Shown in pieces: positions 16,473 to 26,272 of a stretch of DNA of 64,000 nucleotides; within the stretch, counting starts at the first letter, position 1, and each line of letters begins with the position of its first letter. Source of the stretch: Burkholderiaceae bacterium (GTDB taxonomy: Bacteria; Pseudomonadota; Gammaproteobacteria; Burkholderiales; Burkholderiaceae_E). Made by a program: the position numbers and the translations under genes. Under the pieces are notes generated by a model. It had not been told where the DNA came from. It worked only from the letters and a program-made list of their open reading frames with translations, and did no database searches. The DNA is taken from contig JADJVQ010000009.1 of the NCBI GenBank assembly GCA_016710525.1, positions 1 through 64,000 on the forward strand, in the 5' to 3' direction.

Positions 16473-18964
16473 GCGCCACTTCCGTCATCGAAGCCCCGCG
16501 CAAGACCGCGGGGGCGGTACCCGGGCGCCAGCGCCTGGTCGTGATCGGCAACGGCATGGCCGGCGTGCGCACGCTCGAAGAGCTGCTCAAGCTCACGCCC
16601 GACCGTTACGACATCACGGTGTTCGGCGCCGAGCCCCAGCCCAATTACAACCGGATCCTGCTCTCGCCGGTGCTGGCCGGCGAGCAGAAGTTCGACGACA
16701 TCGTGCTGAACGGCTGGGACTGGTACCGCGAACACGGCGTGACGCTGCACGCCGGAAAGAACGTGGTGAAGATCGACCGCATGCGCCGAGAGGTGCATGC
16801 CAGCGATGGCACGGTCGCGGCCTATGACCGGCTGCTGCTGGCCACGGGTTCGAATCCTTTCATGCTGCCGGTGCCCGGCAAGGATCTGCCCGGCGTGATC
16901 GCCTACCGCGACATCGCCGACACCGAGGCGATGATCGAGGCGTCCTCGCGATACAAGCAGGCGGTGGTGATCGGCGGCGGCCTGCTCGGCCTCGAGGCGG
17001 CCAACGGCCTGCGCCTGCGCGGCATGGCGGTGACCGTGGTCCACCTGATGGACTGGCTGATGGAGCGCCAGCTCGACCGCGCCGCCGGCAAGCTGCTGCA
17101 GGCCGAGCTCGAGTCGCGCGGCATCGCCTTCCGGCTGGGCGCGCAGACCGAATCGCTGCTGGCCGGCGACGACGGTAGGGTCGCCACGGTGCGCCTGAAG
17201 GATGGTGAAGCGCTGCCGGCGCAGCTGGTGGTGATGGCGGTGGGCATCCGCCCGAACACGCAGCTGGCCGAGAGCAGCGGGCTGCACTGCAATCGCGGCA
17301 TCGTGGTCAACGACACGATGCAGACCTTCGACCCGCGCGTCTATGCGGTGGGCGAATGCGTGAGCCATCGCGGCATCGCCTACGGACTGGTCGCGCCGCT
17401 GTTCGAGATGGCCAAGGTCTGCGCCAATCACCTGGCGGCCTTCGGCATCGGGCGTTATGCCGGCTCGGTCACTTCGACCAAGCTGAAGGTGACCGGAGTG
17501 GATCTGTTTTCGGCCGGCGATTTCAGCGGCGGCGAGGGGACCGAAGAAATCACCCTGAACGACCCGGTGGGCGGGGTCTACAAGCGACTGGTGATCAAGG
17601 ACAACAAGCTGATCGGCAGCGTGCTGTATGGCGACACGGTCGACGGCGCCTGGTATTTCAAGCTGCTGCGCGAGGGCCGCGGCATCGCCGAGATCCGCGA
17701 CCACCTGATGTTCGGCGAGTCCAGCCTGGGCGACACCGGCCACCAGGGCCAGAATCACGCGGTGGCGATGGCCGACAGCGCCGAGGTCTGCGGCTGCAAT
17801 GGCGTATGCAAGGGCACGATCGTCACGGCGATCAAGTCCAAGGGCCTGTTCACGCTGGACGAGGTGCGCAAGCACACCAAGGCCTCGAGTTCCTGCGGCT
17901 CGTGCACCGGGCTGGTCGAGCAGCTGCTGGCCAGCACGCTGGGCGGCGCCTACAACGCCGAGACCAAGAAGACCAAGGCGGTCTGCGGCTGCACCGACCA
18001 CACCCACGAGAGCGTGCGCCAGGCGATCCGCGACCAGCACCTGCTCACCATCCCGGCGGTGTTCGAATATCTGAACTGGCGCACGCCCAACGGCTGCGCG
18101 ACCTGCCGTCCGGCCACCAACTACTACCTTCTCAGCACCTGGCCGCGCGAGGCAGTGGACGATCCGCAGTCGCGCTACATCAACGAGCGCTCGCACGCCA
18201 ACATCCAGAAGGACGGCACCTATTCGGTGATCCCGCGGATGTGGGGCGGCGAGACCACCGCCTCCGAACTGCGCCGCATCGCCGATGTCGTCGACAAGTA
18301 CAAGGTGCCCACGGTCAAGGTGACCGGCGGCCAGCGAATCGACCTGCTGGGCGTGCGCAAGGAAGATCTGCAGGCGGTGTGGAAGGACCTCGATATGCCG
18401 TCGGGCCACGCCTATGCGAAGGCGCTGCGCACGGTCAAGACCTGCGTCGGCTCCGAATGGTGCCGCTTCGGCACCCAGGACTCGACGCAGATGGGCAAGG
18501 ATCTGGAGCGAGCGCTGTGGCGGATGTACGCGCCGCACAAGGTGAAGCTGGCGGTGTCGGGCTGCCCGCGCAACTGCGCGGAGTCCGGCATCAAGGACGT
18601 CGGCGTGATCGGCGTCGACTCGGGCTGGGAAATCTACGTTGCCGGCAATGGCGGCATCAAGACCGAGGTCGCGCACTTCCTGGTCAAGCTGAAGACCTCG
18701 GCCGAAGTGCTCGAGTATTCAGGGGCCTTCCTGCAGTTGTACCGCGAGGAGGGCTGGTACCTGGAGCGCACCGTGCACTACGTGTCGCGGGTCGGTCTGG
18801 ACTATGTGAAGCGCCGCGTGCTCGACGATGCGCCCGGCCGGGTCGCGCTGTGGGAGCGGCTGCAGTTCTCGCTCGATGGCGAGCCCGATCCGTGGCGCGA
18901 ATTCGACCGCGCCCGGGTCGACACCCGCCAGTTCATTCCGATCGTAGCCGAGGTAAGCGCATGA
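16469..18964 (+). CDS. nirB: Assimilatory nitrite reductase [NAD(P)H] large subunit
   Basis: Reduces nitrite to ammonium with six electrons. The 831-residue protein has the full NirB layout: an FAD/NADH-binding reductase (RLVVIGNGMAG at residue 24, VVIGGGLLGLEAA near 168, YAVGECV near 291), two BFD-like [2Fe-2S] regions (CGCNGVCKG ... SSCGSC and a second CGC ... CATC), a nitrite/sulfite reductase half-domain, and the siroheme/[4Fe-4S] ligand motifs CVGSEWC and GCPRNC near residues 660 and 700. Its siroheme would be made through cobA in the same operon. It overlaps nirD by four bases. Confidence 0.97.
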   Translation: MSATSVIEAPRKTAGAVPGRQRLVVIGNGMAGVRTLEELLKLTPDRYDITVFGAEPQPNYNRILLSPVLAGEQKFDDIVLNGWDWYREHGVTLHAGKNVVKIDRMRREVHASDGTVAAYDRLLLATGSNPFMLPVPGKDLPGVIAYRDIADTEAMIEASSRYKQAVVIGGGLLGLEAANGLRLRGMAVTVVHLMDWLMERQLDRAAGKLLQAELESRGIAFRLGAQTESLLAGDDGRVATVRLKDGEALPAQLVVMAVGIRPNTQLAESSGLHCNRGIVVNDTMQTFDPRVYAVGECVSHRGIAYGLVAPLFEMAKVCANHLAAFGIGRYAGSVTSTKLKVTGVDLFSAGDFSGGEGTEEITLNDPVGGVYKRLVIKDNKLIGSVLYGDTVDGAWYFKLLREGRGIAEIRDHLMFGESSLGDTGHQGQNHAVAMADSAEVCGCNGVCKGTIVTAIKSKGLFTLDEVRKHTKASSSCGSCTGLVEQLLASTLGGAYNAETKKTKAVCGCTDHTHESVRQAIRDQHLLTIPAVFEYLNWRTPNGCATCRPATNYYLLSTWPREAVDDPQSRYINERSHANIQKDGTYSVIPRMWGGETTASELRRIADVVDKYKVPTVKVTGGQRIDLLGVRKEDLQAVWKDLDMPSGHAYAKALRTVKTCVGSEWCRFGTQDSTQMGKDLERALWRMYAPHKVKLAVSGCPRNCAESGIKDVGVIGVDSGWEIYVAGNGGIKTEVAHFLVKLKTSAEVLEYSGAFLQLYREEGWYLERTVHYVSRVGLDYVKRRVLDDAPGRVALWERLQFSLDGEPDPWREFDRARVDTRQFIPIVAEVSA

Positions 18965-19311
18965 ACGCCCGCAGTTCCGTCGACATGTCTGTCGCGCATT
19001 GGCAGGCTGTCTGCCGCCTCGAAGAACTGCCGGTGCTGGGCGCGCGGCGCTGGCTGCAGGGTCCCGAGCCGATCGCTGTGTTCCGCAATGCGCAGGACCA
19101 GGTGTTCGCGCTGGCCGACCGATGCCCGCACAAGGGCGGCCCGCTGTCGCAGGGCATCGTGTTCGGCGACCGGGTTGCCTGTCCGCTGCACAACTGGACG
19201 ATCGGCCTGTCCGACGGCTGCGCCGATGCGCCGGACGAGGGCTGCACCACCGCCTACCGGACCCGCGTCGTTGATGGCGTGGTGATGATCGAAGTTTCCG
19301 ATACCGTCTGA
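18961..19311 (+). CDS. nirD: Nitrite reductase small subunit (Rieske-like)
   Basis: A 116-residue partner of NirB with a Rieske-type fold. The Rieske ligand pattern is complete: CPH (residues 58-60, in DRCPHKGG) and CPLHNW. Many enterobacterial NirD proteins have lost these ligands, so this one may carry a real [2Fe-2S] cluster. The ATG overlaps the nirB stop (ATGA), a sign of translational coupling. Fourteen bases separate it from nasA. Confidence 0.92.
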   Translation: MNARSSVDMSVAHWQAVCRLEELPVLGARRWLQGPEPIAVFRNAQDQVFALADRCPHKGGPLSQGIVFGDRVACPLHNWTIGLSDGCADAPDEGCTTAYRTRVVDGVVMIEVSDTV

Positions 19312-19325
19312 TCGGAGCCCGCGCC

Positions 19326-22142
19326 ATGAACCCCGCCGGCGGCGCAGCGATGCGCGACGTGCGCACCACCTGTCCCTATTGCGGCGTGGGCTGCGGGGTG
19401 ATCGCGACCACCGACGGCGTCACCGTGCAGGCGGTGCGCGGCGACCCGGAGCATCCGGCCAATTCCGGGCGCCTGTGCAGCAAGGGCAGCACGCTGCATC
19501 AGACCGCACGCGGCGGCGGGCGGCTGCTGCATCCGATGGTCCGGTGCTCGCGCGACGCGCCGCGCGAAGCGGTCGGCTGGGAGCAGGCGATGGCGCTGGC
19601 GACCGGCCGCTTCGCGCAGATCGTGCGCGAGCACGGGCCCGACGCGGTGGCCTTCTATGGCTCGGGGCAGCTGCTCACCGAAGACTATTACGTGCTCAAC
19701 AAGCTGGCGCGCGTCGCGGTCGGCACCAACAATCTGGACACCAACTCGCGCCTGTGCATGAGTTCGGCGGTGGCGGGCTACAAGGCGACGCTCGGCGCGG
19801 ATTCCGTGCCCGCCTGTTACGAGGACATCGACCAGGCCGACCTGCTGTTCGTCGCCGGCTCGAACACCGCCTATGCCCACCCGATCGTGATGCGGCGGAT
19901 CGAGGCCGCGCGTGCGGCCCGGCCCGGCCAGCGCATGATCGTGGTCGATCCGCGCCGCACCGTGACCGCGCAGGCGGCCGACCTGCATCTGGCGATCCTG
20001 CCGGGCACCGACGTGGCGCTGTTCCACGCGATGCTGCACTGGCTGATCTGGGAGGAAAAGGTCGCGACCGACTGGATCGGTGCGCACACTGACGGCTTTG
20101 ACGCCCTGCGCGGCGTCGTGCGCGAGACCAGCCCGCGGGCCATGGCGCGCGTGTGCGGTGTGCGCGAGGAAGACATCATCACCGCGGCGCGCTGGTGGGC
20201 CGAGGCGGGCAGCGTGCTGTCGCTGTATTGCCAGGGCCTGAACCAGTCGAGCAGCGGCACCGAGAAGAATGCCGCGCTGATCGGCCTGCATCTGGCCACC
20301 GCCCAGATCGGGCGTCCGGGCGCCGGTCCGCTGTCGCTGACCGGCCAGCCCAATGCGATGGGCGGGCGCGAGGTCGGCGCACTGGCCAACCTGCTGCCCG
20401 GTCATCGCGATCTGGCCAACCCTGCGCACCGCGACGAGGTCGCGCGCTACTGGGATGTGGAGAGCGTGCCTGCGTCCCCGGGGCTGAGCGCGGTCGAACT
20501 CTTCGAGGGACTGCATTCGGGGCGGGTGCGCGCGGTGTGGATCGTCTGCACCAACCCGGCCCAGTCGATGCCCGATTCGCTCCGGGTACGCGAAGCTTTG
20601 GAACGGGCCGAGTTCGTGGTGGTCCAGGAGGCCTTCGCCGACACCGAGACCCTGCGGCATGCCGATGTGGCCCTGCCGGCCACCACCTGGGGTGAGAAGG
20701 AGGGCACGGTCACCAATTCCGAGCGGCGGATCAGCCGCGTGCGCGCCGTGCTGCCGGCCCCCGGCGAGGCGCGTGCCGACTGGTCGATCCTGGCCGACGC
20801 GGCGCGCCGACTGGCGGGTGCGCTGCATCCCGGACGCGAGCGCGGGTTCGCTTTCGAGAACGCCGAGGCCGTGTGGCTGGAACACCGCGGCCTGACCGTG
20901 GGCCGCGACCTGGACATCGGCGGCTTGAGCTGGGAGCGGCTCGAGCGCGACGGTCCGCAGCAGTGGCCGTTGCCGGCCGGCGCCCCGGCCGGCCAGGCAC
21001 GGCTGTATGCCGATGACCGGTTCGCCACGGCGAACGGCAAGGCGCGCTTTTCGGCGGCGCCCTGGCGGGCGGTGGCCGAGCCGGTCGACGTGCGCTATCC
21101 GATCGCGCTGACCACCGGTCGCCTGCGCGATCAGTGGCACAGCATGAGCCGGACCGGCCGGGTGCCCGCGCTGTTCGCGCAGGCCGAGGCGCCGACGCTG
21201 GACATGGATGGCAACGACCTGACGCGGCGTGGCCTGCGCGATGGCGAACCGGTGATGGTGAGCTCGCGGCGCGGCCGGTTCGTCGCTCTGGCGCATGCCA
21301 GCGACGAGGTCCGCTCGGGGCAGGCCTTCCTGCCGATGCACTGGGGTGATGCCTTCGTGCGCGGCGAAGGCCTGGCCGGCATGAATGCGCTGACCCTGCC
21401 GGCCTTCGATCCGGTCTCCAAGCAGCCGGAGCTGAAGCATGCTGCCGTTCGGGTCAGCCGCATCGAGGCCGGCTGGGAACTGCTCGCGATGGCGCGCCTG
21501 CCGCGGGCATCGCTCGAAACCGTGCGTGCTCAGTGGCTGGCGGCCTGTGCGCACTTCGAGGCGGTCTGGGTGGTGCCCATGGGCGGCGATGCGGTCGGAC
21601 TCAGCCTGCGCGGTTTTGCGCGCGAACCGGCCGGCCCGATGTGGCTGGCCGACTTCGACCGGCTGATCGGCGCCGACGGCGCCGATGTGATGGCCTATGA
21701 CGATCTCGCCGGTGGGCATGGCCGTAGGGTTCGGGTGCAGGGCGACATGCTGTGGACGGCTCGCCTGAGCGGCAGGATCGCCGGTACGCCGGCGGCGGCC
21801 GGTCTGCAGGCCAGCGCCCATTGGCTGCGCGGCCTGATGACCGACGCGGTGCCGGTGCGGCCCTTGTCGCGCTGGCTGCTGTCGCCGGTTCCACCCCCGC
21901 AGTCGGCGTTCGCGCCGCGGGACCCGGTCGTGTGCGTCTGCCATGGCGTCGGGGCGAGGGCGATCGATGCCGCCCTGGTGAAGGCGACGGGCAGCGCGCC
22001 GCAACGGCTGGCCGCCCTACAATCGGCCCTTCGCTGCGGAACCTCCTGCGGTTCATGCGTCCCCCAATTGCGGGCCCGCGCCCAGGCGATCGCCGCCAGC
22101 CCTGACCCGGCGGCCGCGTCGGCTGCCGCTGTCGCCCCCTGA
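19326..22142 (+). CDS. nasA: Assimilatory nitrate reductase catalytic subunit
   Basis: A 938-residue molybdopterin enzyme that reduces nitrate to nitrite. It starts with the [4Fe-4S] motif CPYCGVGC ... LCSKG (residues 18-58), followed by the Mo-bis-MGD domains: SSAVAGYKATLG, GSNTAYAHPI, YCQGLNQSSSGTEKN, TGQPNAMGGREVG and the C-terminal TTGRLRDQWHSMSRTG. The last 60 residues add a BFD-like [2Fe-2S] domain (VCVCHGVG ... CGTSCGSC), typical of NasA proteins of the Klebsiella and Burkholderia type. No separate NasC-like NADH reductase gene is visible nearby, so the electron donor is not identified here. Confidence 0.95.
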   Translation: MNPAGGAAMRDVRTTCPYCGVGCGVIATTDGVTVQAVRGDPEHPANSGRLCSKGSTLHQTARGGGRLLHPMVRCSRDAPREAVGWEQAMALATGRFAQIVREHGPDAVAFYGSGQLLTEDYYVLNKLARVAVGTNNLDTNSRLCMSSAVAGYKATLGADSVPACYEDIDQADLLFVAGSNTAYAHPIVMRRIEAARAARPGQRMIVVDPRRTVTAQAADLHLAILPGTDVALFHAMLHWLIWEEKVATDWIGAHTDGFDALRGVVRETSPRAMARVCGVREEDIITAARWWAEAGSVLSLYCQGLNQSSSGTEKNAALIGLHLATAQIGRPGAGPLSLTGQPNAMGGREVGALANLLPGHRDLANPAHRDEVARYWDVESVPASPGLSAVELFEGLHSGRVRAVWIVCTNPAQSMPDSLRVREALERAEFVVVQEAFADTETLRHADVALPATTWGEKEGTVTNSERRISRVRAVLPAPGEARADWSILADAARRLAGALHPGRERGFAFENAEAVWLEHRGLTVGRDLDIGGLSWERLERDGPQQWPLPAGAPAGQARLYADDRFATANGKARFSAAPWRAVAEPVDVRYPIALTTGRLRDQWHSMSRTGRVPALFAQAEAPTLDMDGNDLTRRGLRDGEPVMVSSRRGRFVALAHASDEVRSGQAFLPMHWGDAFVRGEGLAGMNALTLPAFDPVSKQPELKHAAVRVSRIEAGWELLAMARLPRASLETVRAQWLAACAHFEAVWVVPMGGDAVGLSLRGFAREPAGPMWLADFDRLIGADGADVMAYDDLAGGHGRRVRVQGDMLWTARLSGRIAGTPAAAGLQASAHWLRGLMTDAVPVRPLSRWLLSPVPPPQSAFAPRDPVVCVCHGVGARAIDAALVKATGSAPQRLAALQSALRCGTSCGSCVPQLRARAQAIAASPDPAAASAAAVAP

Positions 22143-22155
22143 GGCCCGTTTCGCC

Positions 22156-23154
22156 ATGAGCGTCTTGTCCCCCGTCGAGATTCGCGCGCTGATCCGCGAG
22201 ATCGGGCGCGGCACGCATGGCGCGCGCGCGCTCGATCGCGACACCGCGCACCGGATGTGGTCGGCGCTGCTCGACGGCCAGCTGCCCGAGGCGGTGGTCG
22301 GGGCCATCCTGATCGCCTATCGGTTCAAGGGCGAGAGTGTCGAAGAACTGCAGGCGCTGCGGCAGGCCAGTGCGCAAAGGGCGATGCCGCTGGCCCCTGT
22401 CACGGGACCGCTGGCGATCCTGCCCTGCTACAACGGCGGGCGGCGCCTGCCCAATCTGGCCTGGCTGACCGCGCTGGCCCTGCGCGAGGCCGGCTTCAGC
22501 GTGCTGCTCCACGGCGTGCGCCGCGATGCCGGCCGGCTGGCCACCTGTGAGGTCGCGCAAGCGGCCGGCGCGACCGTCGCCGCCGACATGGCCCAGGCCG
22601 ACCGGGCCCTGCGCAGCGAACGCCTGGCCTTCGTGCCGCTGGATGTCTGGTGCCCCGCCTTGTCGCGGCTGCTGGCCCGCCGCGAGGTGCTGGGCGTGCG
22701 CAATAGCGGGCACACGGTGTGCAAGCTGATGAATCCGTGGCCGGGCACCTCGGCGCCAGACGCCCCCGGGCGCGCACCGGCATCGCTGATGCTGGTGCCG
22801 GTGACGCATGCCGAATACGTGCCGCGCGCGACCGACGTGCTGCAGGCGGGCGGCGCAGCGGCGCTGGTGTTTCGTGGCGTCGACGGCGAACCGGCCATTT
22901 ATCCGCATGCGGCGCGCAGCGTCTGGCGGGTGCGCCCGGACGGGGTCGACGAAGTCACCCTCACGCCTGAAATCACGCCCGACCCGGCCATCGAACTGGA
23001 CAGCAGCGCTTCGGCGCAGGCGGTGGCGCAATGGAGTGCCGAGGTCGCCGCGGGCCGCAAGGCCATGCCGCAGATGACGGCCCGGCTGGTCGCACTGGCT
23101 CATTCGATGCTCGAATCCCCTGGGCAGTCTTCTATTCCGGAGCATCAGCCATGA
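22156..23154 (+). CDS. ybiB: YbiB family DNA-binding protein (TrpD2 fold)
   Basis: A 332-residue protein related to anthranilate phosphoribosyltransferase (TrpD2/YbiB). It has the N-terminal helical domain (LIREIGRGTHGARALDRDTAHRMWSALLDG), the loop where the enzyme has GTGGD replaced by PCYNGGRRLPNLAWLTA, and a VRNSGHTVCKLMNPW segment. YbiB proteins bind DNA non-specifically and are part of the SOS response in E. coli. Its position between nasA and cobA recurs in Burkholderiales, but a nitrate role is unproved. It overlaps cobA by four bases. Confidence 0.85.
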   Translation: MSVLSPVEIRALIREIGRGTHGARALDRDTAHRMWSALLDGQLPEAVVGAILIAYRFKGESVEELQALRQASAQRAMPLAPVTGPLAILPCYNGGRRLPNLAWLTALALREAGFSVLLHGVRRDAGRLATCEVAQAAGATVAADMAQADRALRSERLAFVPLDVWCPALSRLLARREVLGVRNSGHTVCKLMNPWPGTSAPDAPGRAPASLMLVPVTHAEYVPRATDVLQAGGAAALVFRGVDGEPAIYPHAARSVWRVRPDGVDEVTLTPEITPDPAIELDSSASAQAVAQWSAEVAAGRKAMPQMTARLVALAHSMLESPGQSSIPEHQP

Positions 23155-23945
23155 ACAAGTTCAACCCCGGCGCGACGGCCGGCCGCCTTGCCGGACGGGT
23201 CTGGCTGGTGGGCGCCGGTCCGGGCGACCCCGAACTCATCACGCTCAAGGCGGTGCGCGTGCTCGGCCTGGCCGACGTGATCCTGCTCGACGACCTGGCG
23301 AATTCGGCGCTGCTGACGCATGCCGGGCCGCGTGCCCGGGTGATCCGGGTCGGCAAGCGGGGCGGCTGCCGCTCCACGCCCCAGGCATTCATCACGCGCC
23401 TGATGGTCCGCGAGGCCAGCCGCGGCCGTCAGGTGGTGCGCCTGAAGGGCGGCGATCCGTCGGTGTTCGGGCGCGCCGCCGAAGAAATCGATGCCTGCCG
23501 GCGTGCCGGCATTGCCTGTGAGATCGTGCCCGGCATCACCTCGGCGAGTGCCGCGGCGGCGGCGCTGGGCACGCCCCTGACCGACCGCGATCATGCGCGC
23601 GGCGTGGCCTTCGTCACCGGCCATGCCAAGCCGGGGGGGCCCGACCCCGACTGGGCGGCGCTGGCGGCCAGCGGCCTGACGCTGGTGGTGTACATGGGGC
23701 TGTCGCGGGCGCAATTGATCGCCGACGCGCTATTGGCCGCCGGCCGTCCCCCCGGGCTGCCGGTGGCCATCGTCGAGCGGGCCAGCCTGCCGGGCGAACG
23801 CGTGATCCCCACGACGCTGGCCGGGCTGGCGGATACCCTGGTCTCGCAGGCCGTGCTCAGTCCGGCCGTGCTGGTGGTCGGCGAGGCCCTGGACGTGGCG
23901 CTGGCGGCTGTCGCCGAGCCGCTCCAGCGTGTCGGCATAGCCTGA
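23151..23945 (+). CDS. cobA: Uroporphyrinogen-III C-methyltransferase
   Basis: Makes precorrin-2, the precursor of siroheme for NirB. The 264-residue product has the tetrapyrrole methylase motifs: VGAGPGDPELITLKAVR (residues 20-36), VGKRGG, VRLKGGDPSVFGRAAEE, VPGITSASAAAA and TLVVYMGL. There is no CysG-like dehydrogenase/chelatase domain, so oxidation and iron insertion must come from other proteins; a CbiX-like chelatase gene lies 6 kb away at 29941. It is the last gene of the apparent nrtA-cobA operon. Confidence 0.95.
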   Translation: MNKFNPGATAGRLAGRVWLVGAGPGDPELITLKAVRVLGLADVILLDDLANSALLTHAGPRARVIRVGKRGGCRSTPQAFITRLMVREASRGRQVVRLKGGDPSVFGRAAEEIDACRRAGIACEIVPGITSASAAAAALGTPLTDRDHARGVAFVTGHAKPGGPDPDWAALAASGLTLVVYMGLSRAQLIADALLAAGRPPGLPVAIVERASLPGERVIPTTLAGLADTLVSQAVLSPAVLVVGEALDVALAAVAEPLQRVGIA

Positions 23946-24072
23946 ATCGGCCGACCCCACAGCCGGTTTTGGGTCAGAATCGCTGACACCGGGCGCGTTC
24001 GCGCGGGTACGTGGCCGAATCGCCCCGCGCTCCCGACGTGTGCCCGGGAATCCCCATGGGAGCGATTCCGTC

Positions 24073-26214
24073 GTGAGCACACATCACCGCAGCTTCTGCC
24101 GCGTCTGCGAACCCGCCTGCGGCCTGGTGGCCCGGGTCGAACAGGGCCGGCTGGTCGAACTCACCGCCGATCGCGAACACCCGATCAGCAAGGGGTTCGT
24201 GTGCAACAAGGGCCTGTATGGCGCCGACATCCACAACGACCCCGACCGCCTGAACGTGCCGCTGATGCGGACCGGGCCCAACCGCTTCGAGCCGGTCTCG
24301 TGGGACGACGCGCTCGAGGGCATCGCGCAGCGCCTGCGCGCGATCATCGATCGCCACGGCGTGGGCGCACTGGCCAGTTACGTCGGCAATCCGGCCGCGT
24401 TCAACAGCCTGCATGGTCCGTCGTTCGCGCGCTTCATCGGCCAGCTGGGCGTGCGCAAGCATTTCAGTTCCGGCACCCAGGACTGCTCGAACAAGTTCGC
24501 GGGATCGCAGGCGGTGTTCGGCACCCGGACCCTGCACCCGGTGCCCGATATCGAGCGCTCGGACTTCATCCTGCTGATCGGCGAGAACCCGGCGGTCTCG
24601 CACATGTCCTTCCTGTCGATCGCCCATCCGATGAAGGCGCTGAAGGCGGCGCAGGCGCGCGGCGCCCGCATCCTGTACGTGAACCCGCGCCGCATCGAGG
24701 CGGCGGCCACCGCCGGTTCGGTGCTGCCGATCCGGCCCGACACCGATGTGTACCTGCTGGCCGCGCTGCTGGCCGAGATCGACCGCACCGTGGGCTTCGA
24801 TGCGCAGGCGGTGCGCGACCATGGCCGCAATGTCGAAGGCCTGCGTGCCTTCGTCGCCCCCTGGACGCCGGAGCGGGTCGCGCCGATCACCGGCATTTCG
24901 GCCGACAGCATCCGCGCGCTGGCACGCGACTTCGCGGCCGCGCCCACCGCGTGTGCGCATATGTCGACCGGCGTGAACATGGGCCGCCAGGGCACGCTGG
25001 CTTACTGGCTGCTGCACATGCTGGTGTTCGTCACCGGCAACCTGGGTCGGGCGGGCGGCAACTTCTATTCACAGGGCTTTTATGCCCGCAGCACGGCGGC
25101 GGGCGCGCGCGCGCCGACCGAGATGGCCGACGGGCCCCATGGCCGCCTGCGCAAGCCAGGGGGCGTGGGCATCGCGCTGCCCGGCGCGCTGCTGCCCGAC
25201 TATCTGCTGGATCCGGCCGAGCCGGTCCGGGCGATGGTCGTGAGCTCCGGCAATCCGGTGCTGTCGATCGGCGGCGAGGCGCGCCTGCGCGAGGCATTTG
25301 CGCAGCTCGAGCTGCTGGTCTGCGTCGACATCTATCGCAACGCCACCTCGGAGTACGCCCACTACATCCTGCCTGCCGCCGGCGCGTACGAACGCGAGGA
25401 CATCAACATCACCGGCATGGGCCTGCAGGACCAGCCGTCGGTGCAGTACACCCCGGCGATGGTGGCGCCCGGCTTCGAGCGGCGCCCGGACTGGTGGATC
25501 TTCGAATCGCTGTGCCGCGCCATGGGCTTGCCCTCGATGCTCGACCAGGGCCCCGAGCCCGACGTGTGGGCCCGTGTCGACGCGATGCTGCGCTCGCGCG
25601 GCCATTCGATGGACGAACTGCGCCGCACGGGCGTCATCGTGTTCGAGCGCAGCCGCCCGGAGGAGCTGTTCGAGACCCACATCCAGACCGAGGACCGGCG
25701 CGTCGACTGCTGCCCCGAGTCGTTCGCCGAGGCGATCGGGCGCATGGAGCGGATTTTTTCCGAGCTCGCGGCCGAGCCCGCCGGACAGCTCAAGCTGATC
25801 GGCAAGCGCGACGGCTACATGATCAACAGCTGGTACAGCAACCTGCCCAAGCTCAAGCGCAACGAGCGCGACCGCAACTACCTGTTCATGCACCCGGCGG
25901 ACGCCGCTGCGCGTGGGGTCGGCGAGGGCGACCCGGTGCGCATCCGCAGCCGCGATGGCGCAATCGAGGCGCCGGTGCGCCTGAGCGATGCGCTGATGGC
26001 GGGCGTGGTCGCGATGACGCACGGCTGGGGCCACGGCGCCACGCCCGGCATGCGGTTCGCCCAGCAGACGGCGGGGGTCAACTGCAACGCGCTGCTGCCC
26101 TCGGGGCCCGATGCCTACGAGCCGATCAGCAACCAGTCGCACATGACCGGCATCGCGGTCGAGATCGAAGCGCTCGAAACGCCTTCGCTGCGGGACACGG
26201 CCGGCACCGGCTAA
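24073..26214 (+). CDS. Molybdopterin-dependent oxidoreductase of unknown substrate
   Basis: A protein of about 713 residues of the DMSO-reductase superfamily. The N-terminus holds a [4Fe-4S] motif (FCRVCEPAC, then GFVCNKG), followed by the MGD-binding domains (GTQDCSNKFAGSQAVFG, LIGENPAVSH, MSTGVNMGRQGTLAYW) and the C-terminal molydop-binding domain (SDALMAGVVAMTHGWGHG). The segment DCSNKFA places a Cys/Ser region where the Mo ligand is expected, but the ligand cannot be assigned safely. No iron-sulfur or membrane subunit is adjacent. The start is GTG 24073 or GTG 24040. A CaiB-type CoA-transferase follows after 58 bases. Confidence 0.8.
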   Translation: MSTHHRSFCRVCEPACGLVARVEQGRLVELTADREHPISKGFVCNKGLYGADIHNDPDRLNVPLMRTGPNRFEPVSWDDALEGIAQRLRAIIDRHGVGALASYVGNPAAFNSLHGPSFARFIGQLGVRKHFSSGTQDCSNKFAGSQAVFGTRTLHPVPDIERSDFILLIGENPAVSHMSFLSIAHPMKALKAAQARGARILYVNPRRIEAAATAGSVLPIRPDTDVYLLAALLAEIDRTVGFDAQAVRDHGRNVEGLRAFVAPWTPERVAPITGISADSIRALARDFAAAPTACAHMSTGVNMGRQGTLAYWLLHMLVFVTGNLGRAGGNFYSQGFYARSTAAGARAPTEMADGPHGRLRKPGGVGIALPGALLPDYLLDPAEPVRAMVVSSGNPVLSIGGEARLREAFAQLELLVCVDIYRNATSEYAHYILPAAGAYEREDINITGMGLQDQPSVQYTPAMVAPGFERRPDWWIFESLCRAMGLPSMLDQGPEPDVWARVDAMLRSRGHSMDELRRTGVIVFERSRPEELFETHIQTEDRRVDCCPESFAEAIGRMERIFSELAAEPAGQLKLIGKRDGYMINSWYSNLPKLKRNERDRNYLFMHPADAAARGVGEGDPVRIRSRDGAIEAPVRLSDALMAGVVAMTHGWGHGATPGMRFAQQTAGVNCNALLPSGPDAYEPISNQSHMTGIAVEIEALETPSLRDTAGTG

Positions 26215-26272
26215 GCTTCGGGCTGCGCGGGCCCCGGGCCCGCCGTCTTTCCTTCCTCTGCTGCGAGACCCG

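Noticed and set aside
19254..22004. 916-codon frame on the minus strand
   Set aside because: It is antisense to nasA, has no family motif and is an expected by-product of high third-position GC.
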